Source: an uncultured Phycisphaera sp. | Lineage (GTDB): Bacteria > Planctomycetota > Phycisphaerae > Phycisphaerales > SM1A02 | Direction of reading: 5' to 3' | Assembly: GCA_937911845.1 (NCBI GenBank) | Contig: CALDQF010000163.1 | Coordinates: forward strand, 1-13,217 | Length of the DNA stretch: 13,217 nucleotides | In this document: positions 10,546 to 13,217 of the stretch, in pieces | Position numbering within the stretch: position 1 is the stretch's first letter | Layout: every line of letters starts with the position of its first letter | Notes under the pieces: model-generated | The model's database searches: none | Told to the model about the DNA's origin: nothing | What the model saw: only the letters and a program-made list of their open reading frames with translations | Program-made: the position numbers and the translations under genes

Positions 10546-10573
10546 TTGCCAACGTCGCCTGACTTGGTACAAT
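10546..10573 (+). promoter_or_regulatory. Sigma70-type promoter for tRNA-Thr and tuf
   Basis: TTGCCA (10546-10551) and TACAAT (10568-10573) are separated by 16 bases. TGG directly before the -10 box gives an extended -10 (TGn). This is the best promoter in the window and sits about 60 bases upstream of tRNA-Thr. Transcription would start near 10580, just at the base of the hairpin described next. Confidence 0.7.
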
Positions 10574-10580
10574 GACTCTT

Positions 10581-10602
10581 CGCCCTCACCTCGGTGGGGG
10601 CG
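10581..10602 (+). other. GC-rich hairpin at the predicted 5' end of the tRNA-Thr/tuf transcript
   Basis: CGCCCTCACC (10581-10590) pairs with GGTGGGGGCG (10593-10602), with one T-G wobble; realistically 9 bp with a four-base CTCG loop. If transcription starts about 10580, the primary transcript begins inside or directly before this stem. It could protect the 5' end or be removed when the tRNA is processed. It has no T run and is not a terminator. Confidence 0.5.
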
Positions 10603-10633
10603 GTTGTCACTGATGGGCCATTGGTCCAACACC

Positions 10634-10705
10634 GCCGCCGTAGCTCAGTGGTAGAGCGCTCCCTTGGTAAGGGCGAGGTCGTGGGTTCAAATCCCATCGG
10701 TGGCT
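10634..10705 (+). tRNA. tRNA-Thr, anticodon GGU
   Basis: A full cloverleaf: acceptor GCCGCCG/CGGTGGC (one G-T pair), D arm GCTC-AGTGGTA-GAGC, anticodon loop TTGGTAA with GGT at positions 34-36, variable AGGTC, T arm GTGGG-TTCAAAT-CCCAT, discriminator T. CCA is not encoded. The anticodon stem CTCCC/GGGCG contains a T-C mismatch at the second pair (28-42). Threonine tRNA directly before tuf is a common bacterial arrangement. Confidence 0.96.
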
Positions 10706-10714
10706 TGTCATCGG

Positions 10715-10818
10715 GTTCGCAGGATGCGTCCCCCCACTCGAACGGATTCGTGAACGGGATTGCGGCTTTGGTGGCCGTTCCCGGTTCGAGATCTTCAAAC
10801 CGGGTCCGAGTTGGACCC
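10715..10818 (+). promoter_or_regulatory. Structured spacer/leader between tRNA-Thr and tuf with competing hairpins
   Basis: The 136 bases between the tRNA and tuf can form a series of stems. D: GTTCG/CGAAC (10715-10719 and 10739-10743). A: AACGGGA with TCCC-GGTT (10753-10759 and 10779-10786, one bulge) with an inner CGGC/GCCG. B: CCCGGTT/AACCGGG (10780-10786 and 10798-10804). C: GGGTCC/GGACCC (10802-10807 and 10813-10818). A and B share 10780-10786, and B and C share 10802-10804, so each excludes its neighbour. GGAG (10827-10830), 11 bases before the tuf ATG, follows stem C. No stem is followed by a U tract, so translational or processing control would be more likely than attenuation. The pairs are visible; the function is inference. 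Confidence 0.45.
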
Positions 10819-10841
10819 CTCACGATGGAGTCATCCCGGAA

Positions 10842-12038
<1,197 letters not shown>

Positions 12039-12055
12039 TCTTGAATTGACTTTTG

Positions 12056-12090
12056 CTGGGGATCGGCGATAGCCGATCCCCAGTCTTTTC
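12056..12090 (+). terminator. Intrinsic terminator after tuf
   Basis: CTGGGGATCGGC (12056-12067) pairs perfectly over 12 bp with GCCGATCCCCAG (12072-12083), with a GATA tetraloop, followed by TCTTTTCC. It begins 17 bases after the tuf stop codon. This is the strongest terminator-like structure in the window. The T tract is short and interrupted by C, so some readthrough into rpmG is possible. Confidence 0.8.
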
Positions 12091-12114
12091 CTTCCGTAAG
12101 ACTGGAGCTCAACC

Positions 12115-12291
12115 TTGGCCAAAAAGACGGACCGTGAATACGTATGGCTGCAGTGCACCGAAACTGGTGACCTCAACTATCGCACGCAAATCCGCGTCAA
12201 GGGCGGTATTGATGAGAAGGTCAAGGAGGGCTTTAAAAAGTTCTGTCCTCGTCTTCGCAAGCACACCCTCCACAAGATCAAGCGGAAATAA
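12115..12291 (+). CDS. rpmG: 50S ribosomal protein L33
   Basis: A 58-residue protein starting at TTG 12115 and ending with TAA 12289-12291. It begins MAKKTDREYVWLQCTETGDLNY and ends FCPRLRKHTLHKIKRK. The C-terminal 'K-F/Y-CP-RKHTLHK' block is the L33 signature. TGGAG at 12103-12107 lies 7 bases before TTG and fixes the start, and the next codons (GCC AAA AAG) give the usual MAKK beginning. The zinc-binding form of L33 has two CxxC pairs. Here only the first cysteine of each remains: C14 (with T17) and C44 (with L47), so the protein probably does not bind zinc in the normal way. It sits between the tuf terminator and tRNA-Trp, in the standard rpmG-trpT-secE-nusG order. Too short for many gene-finder cut-offs. 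Confidence 0.93.
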   Translation: MAKKTDREYVWLQCTETGDLNYRTQIRVKGGIDEKVKEGFKKFCPRLRKHTLHKIKRK

Positions 12292-12329
12292 CACTTTTGG
12301 GGCACTTGGAAGTGTCCTGTTCTGACAAC

Positions 12330-12345
12330 CGCCGCCTTGGTGGCG
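12330..12345 (+). other. GC-rich hairpin before tRNA-Trp
   Basis: CGCCGCC (12330-12336) pairs with GGTGGCG (12339-12345), realistically 6 bp with a CTTG loop, ending five bases before the tRNA. ACACTT (12291-12296) and AAGTGT (12310-12315) form another inverted repeat upstream, just after the rpmG stop. No T run follows. The position resembles that of the hairpin before tRNA-Thr; a role in 5' tRNA processing is only a guess. Confidence 0.35.
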
Positions 12346-12350
12346 TCCAT

Positions 12351-12423
12351 ACGCCAGTAGCTCAGTTGGCAGAGCGACGGATTCCAAATCCGTAGGTCGA
12401 GTGTTCGAGTCACTCCTGGCGTG
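12351..12423 (+). tRNA. tRNA-Trp, anticodon CCA
   Basis: A perfect cloverleaf: acceptor ACGCCAG/CTGGCGT (all 7 pairs), D arm GCTC-AGTTGGCA-GAGC, anticodon stem ACGGA/TCCGT with loop TTCCAAA (CCA at 34-36), variable AGGTC, T arm GAGTG-TTCGAGT-CACTC, discriminator G. CCA is not encoded. It lies 59 bases after rpmG and 23 bases before secE, with no clear promoter of its own, so it is probably transcribed with them. Confidence 0.97.
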
Positions 12424-12446
12424 CTCTCCAGACCGGAGTTAAGCCT

Positions 12447-12857
12447 ATGCAAATCTACAAAGCTGAAGAAGGATTCTGGACCCGCGTGATGAGTGCCATT
12501 GCGTATGGTCTGGTCGTTGCCATGGGTGCAGTATGGCTGTTTGGCGCATTGGCTTCTGGTCCTCGTATCGAAGGTGTGGAGCAGGTCTGGGTTCAGGCTG
12601 CTGGCAGCCTTCTTTTCTTGATCCCGCTTTCCCTTGTTGTTGCCCGTTACCTCGCCTTCCATCAAAAGTTTGTTGATTTCTTGATTGCAACTGAAGTGGA
12701 AATGCGAAAGGTCAACTGGTCCACCCGACGTGAAATCTTCGGTGCGACTCGAGTTGTGATCGGCCTCACTCTTTTGGTGGCCGCTATCACCTTCGTGGTC
12801 GACAAGGGGTTCCAATTCTTGTTCCAGCAAGTTGGTGTGCTCGAGAAGATCGCCTGA
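12447..12857 (+). CDS. secE: Preprotein translocase subunit SecE
   Basis: SecE is the small essential subunit of the SecYEG channel in the inner membrane. The protein has 136 residues and three hydrophobic segments (about 17-38, 50-71 and 103-126), as in the three-helix SecE of E. coli. The conserved part is the amphipathic helix plus last membrane helix: DFLIATEVEMRKVNWSTRREIFGATRVV, containing the family signature E--KV-WP/S-R-E. ATG 12447 has GGAG at 12435-12438, 8 bases upstream. The position between tRNA-Trp and nusG confirms the identity. The N-terminal two segments are less conserved. Confidence 0.94.
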   Translation: MQIYKAEEGFWTRVMSAIAYGLVVAMGAVWLFGALASGPRIEGVEQVWVQAAGSLLFLIPLSLVVARYLAFHQKFVDFLIATEVEMRKVNWSTRREIFGATRVVIGLTLLVAAITFVVDKGFQFLFQQVGVLEKIA

Positions 12858-12878
12858 TTTCTGGCTGAAAGATTCCCC

Positions 12879-13217
12879 ATGACCGAAGAAGCAGACGCTG
12901 TCACCCCAGAAGAAGATCGTCCGTTCGATCCCGCCTCCGATTTGCCGGCGTATCGGGAGGGCATGGATTGGTTTGTTCTTCGGGTGGCTTCAAATAAAGA
13001 AAACTCTGTTCGTGAGACCCTTCTTCGGAAGGTTCAGATCGAAGAGAAAGAATCTTGGGTTGGTCGCATTATGGTGCCCACCGAAAAGAGCCAGACCTTG
13101 CAAAAAGGCAAGCGTCGGGTGGTCGAGACCAAGCTGTATCCCGGCTACGTCTTCGTGGAAATGAAGTTGGAAGACGACGGTCGCATCCAGCAGGATGTTT
13201 TCTTCTTGATCAAAGAG
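12879..13217 (+). CDS. nusG: Transcription termination/antitermination protein NusG, N-terminal part (3' truncated by window)
   Basis: The frame from ATG 12879 stays open to the window end (113 residues). MDWFVLRVASNKENSVRETL (29-48) starts the NGN domain that binds RNA polymerase. IMVPTEKSQTLQKGKRRVVETKLYPGYVFVEM is the characteristic NusG strand set with the KL-PGYV-V-M motif. The KOW domain lies beyond the window. The first 28 residues are an acidic extension (MTEEADAVTPEEDRPFDPAS) absent from the E. coli protein. ATG 12963 would start exactly at the domain, and GGGAGG at 12955-12960 precedes it by only 2 bases, so the start is not certain. No good ribosome binding site is seen before ATG 12879. 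It follows secE by 21 bases and is surely in one operon with it. Confidence 0.93.
   Translation, partial: MTEEADAVTPEEDRPFDPASDLPAYREGMDWFVLRVASNKENSVRETLLRKVQIEEKESWVGRIMVPTEKSQTLQKGKRRVVETKLYPGYVFVEMKLEDDGRIQQDVFFLIKE

Overview
The window reads as an ordinary chromosomal segment of a planctomycete, most likely of the Phycisphaerae type. The clues are a pseudopilin of the planctomycete kind (an Arg-rich leader, a Phe-Thr-Ile-Val-Glu-Leu-Leu cleavage region and a C-terminal motif close to H-X9-DG), a Cys-tRNA synthetase with an insertion, many genes without a clear Shine-Dalgarno site, and moderately high GC. The taxon is inferred from protein character; no database search was possible.

Left part (1-5624): the end of a flagellar cap gene (fliD) and the export chaperone gene fliS, followed convergently by gmd on the minus strand. 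Divergent from gmd is a tight plus-strand operon: fcl, a GT4 glycosyltransferase, a WcaF-like acetyltransferase and a GT2 glycosyltransferase. Gmd and Fcl together convert GDP-mannose to GDP-L-fucose, and the transferases and acetyltransferase would build and decorate a fucose-containing glycan. The gene content resembles the wcaF-gmd-fcl-wcaI part of the enterobacterial colanic acid cluster, but it is rearranged and compact.

Middle part (5738-10532): housekeeping genes cysS, coaE and rho. rho has a 93-base leader containing a hairpin and is followed closely by a pseudopilin gene.

Right part (10546-13217): a translation and transcription block led by a good sigma70-type promoter. The order is tRNA-Thr(GGU), tuf (EF-Tu), a strong intrinsic terminator, rpmG (L33, 58 residues, TTG start), tRNA-Trp(CCA), secE and the start of nusG. 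This order is classic for bacteria. The least explained DNA here is the 136-base spacer between tRNA-Thr and tuf, which can form a chain of mutually exclusive hairpins. L33 has lost one cysteine of each zinc pair, and EF-Tu has an altered G5 loop.

I see no defence system, CRISPR array, insertion sequence or prophage, and nothing that clearly amounts to a new biological system. The best leads are the tuf leader RNA, the half-degenerate L33 zinc site, the unusual EF-Tu G5 motif and the compact fucose-glycan cluster beside flagellar genes.
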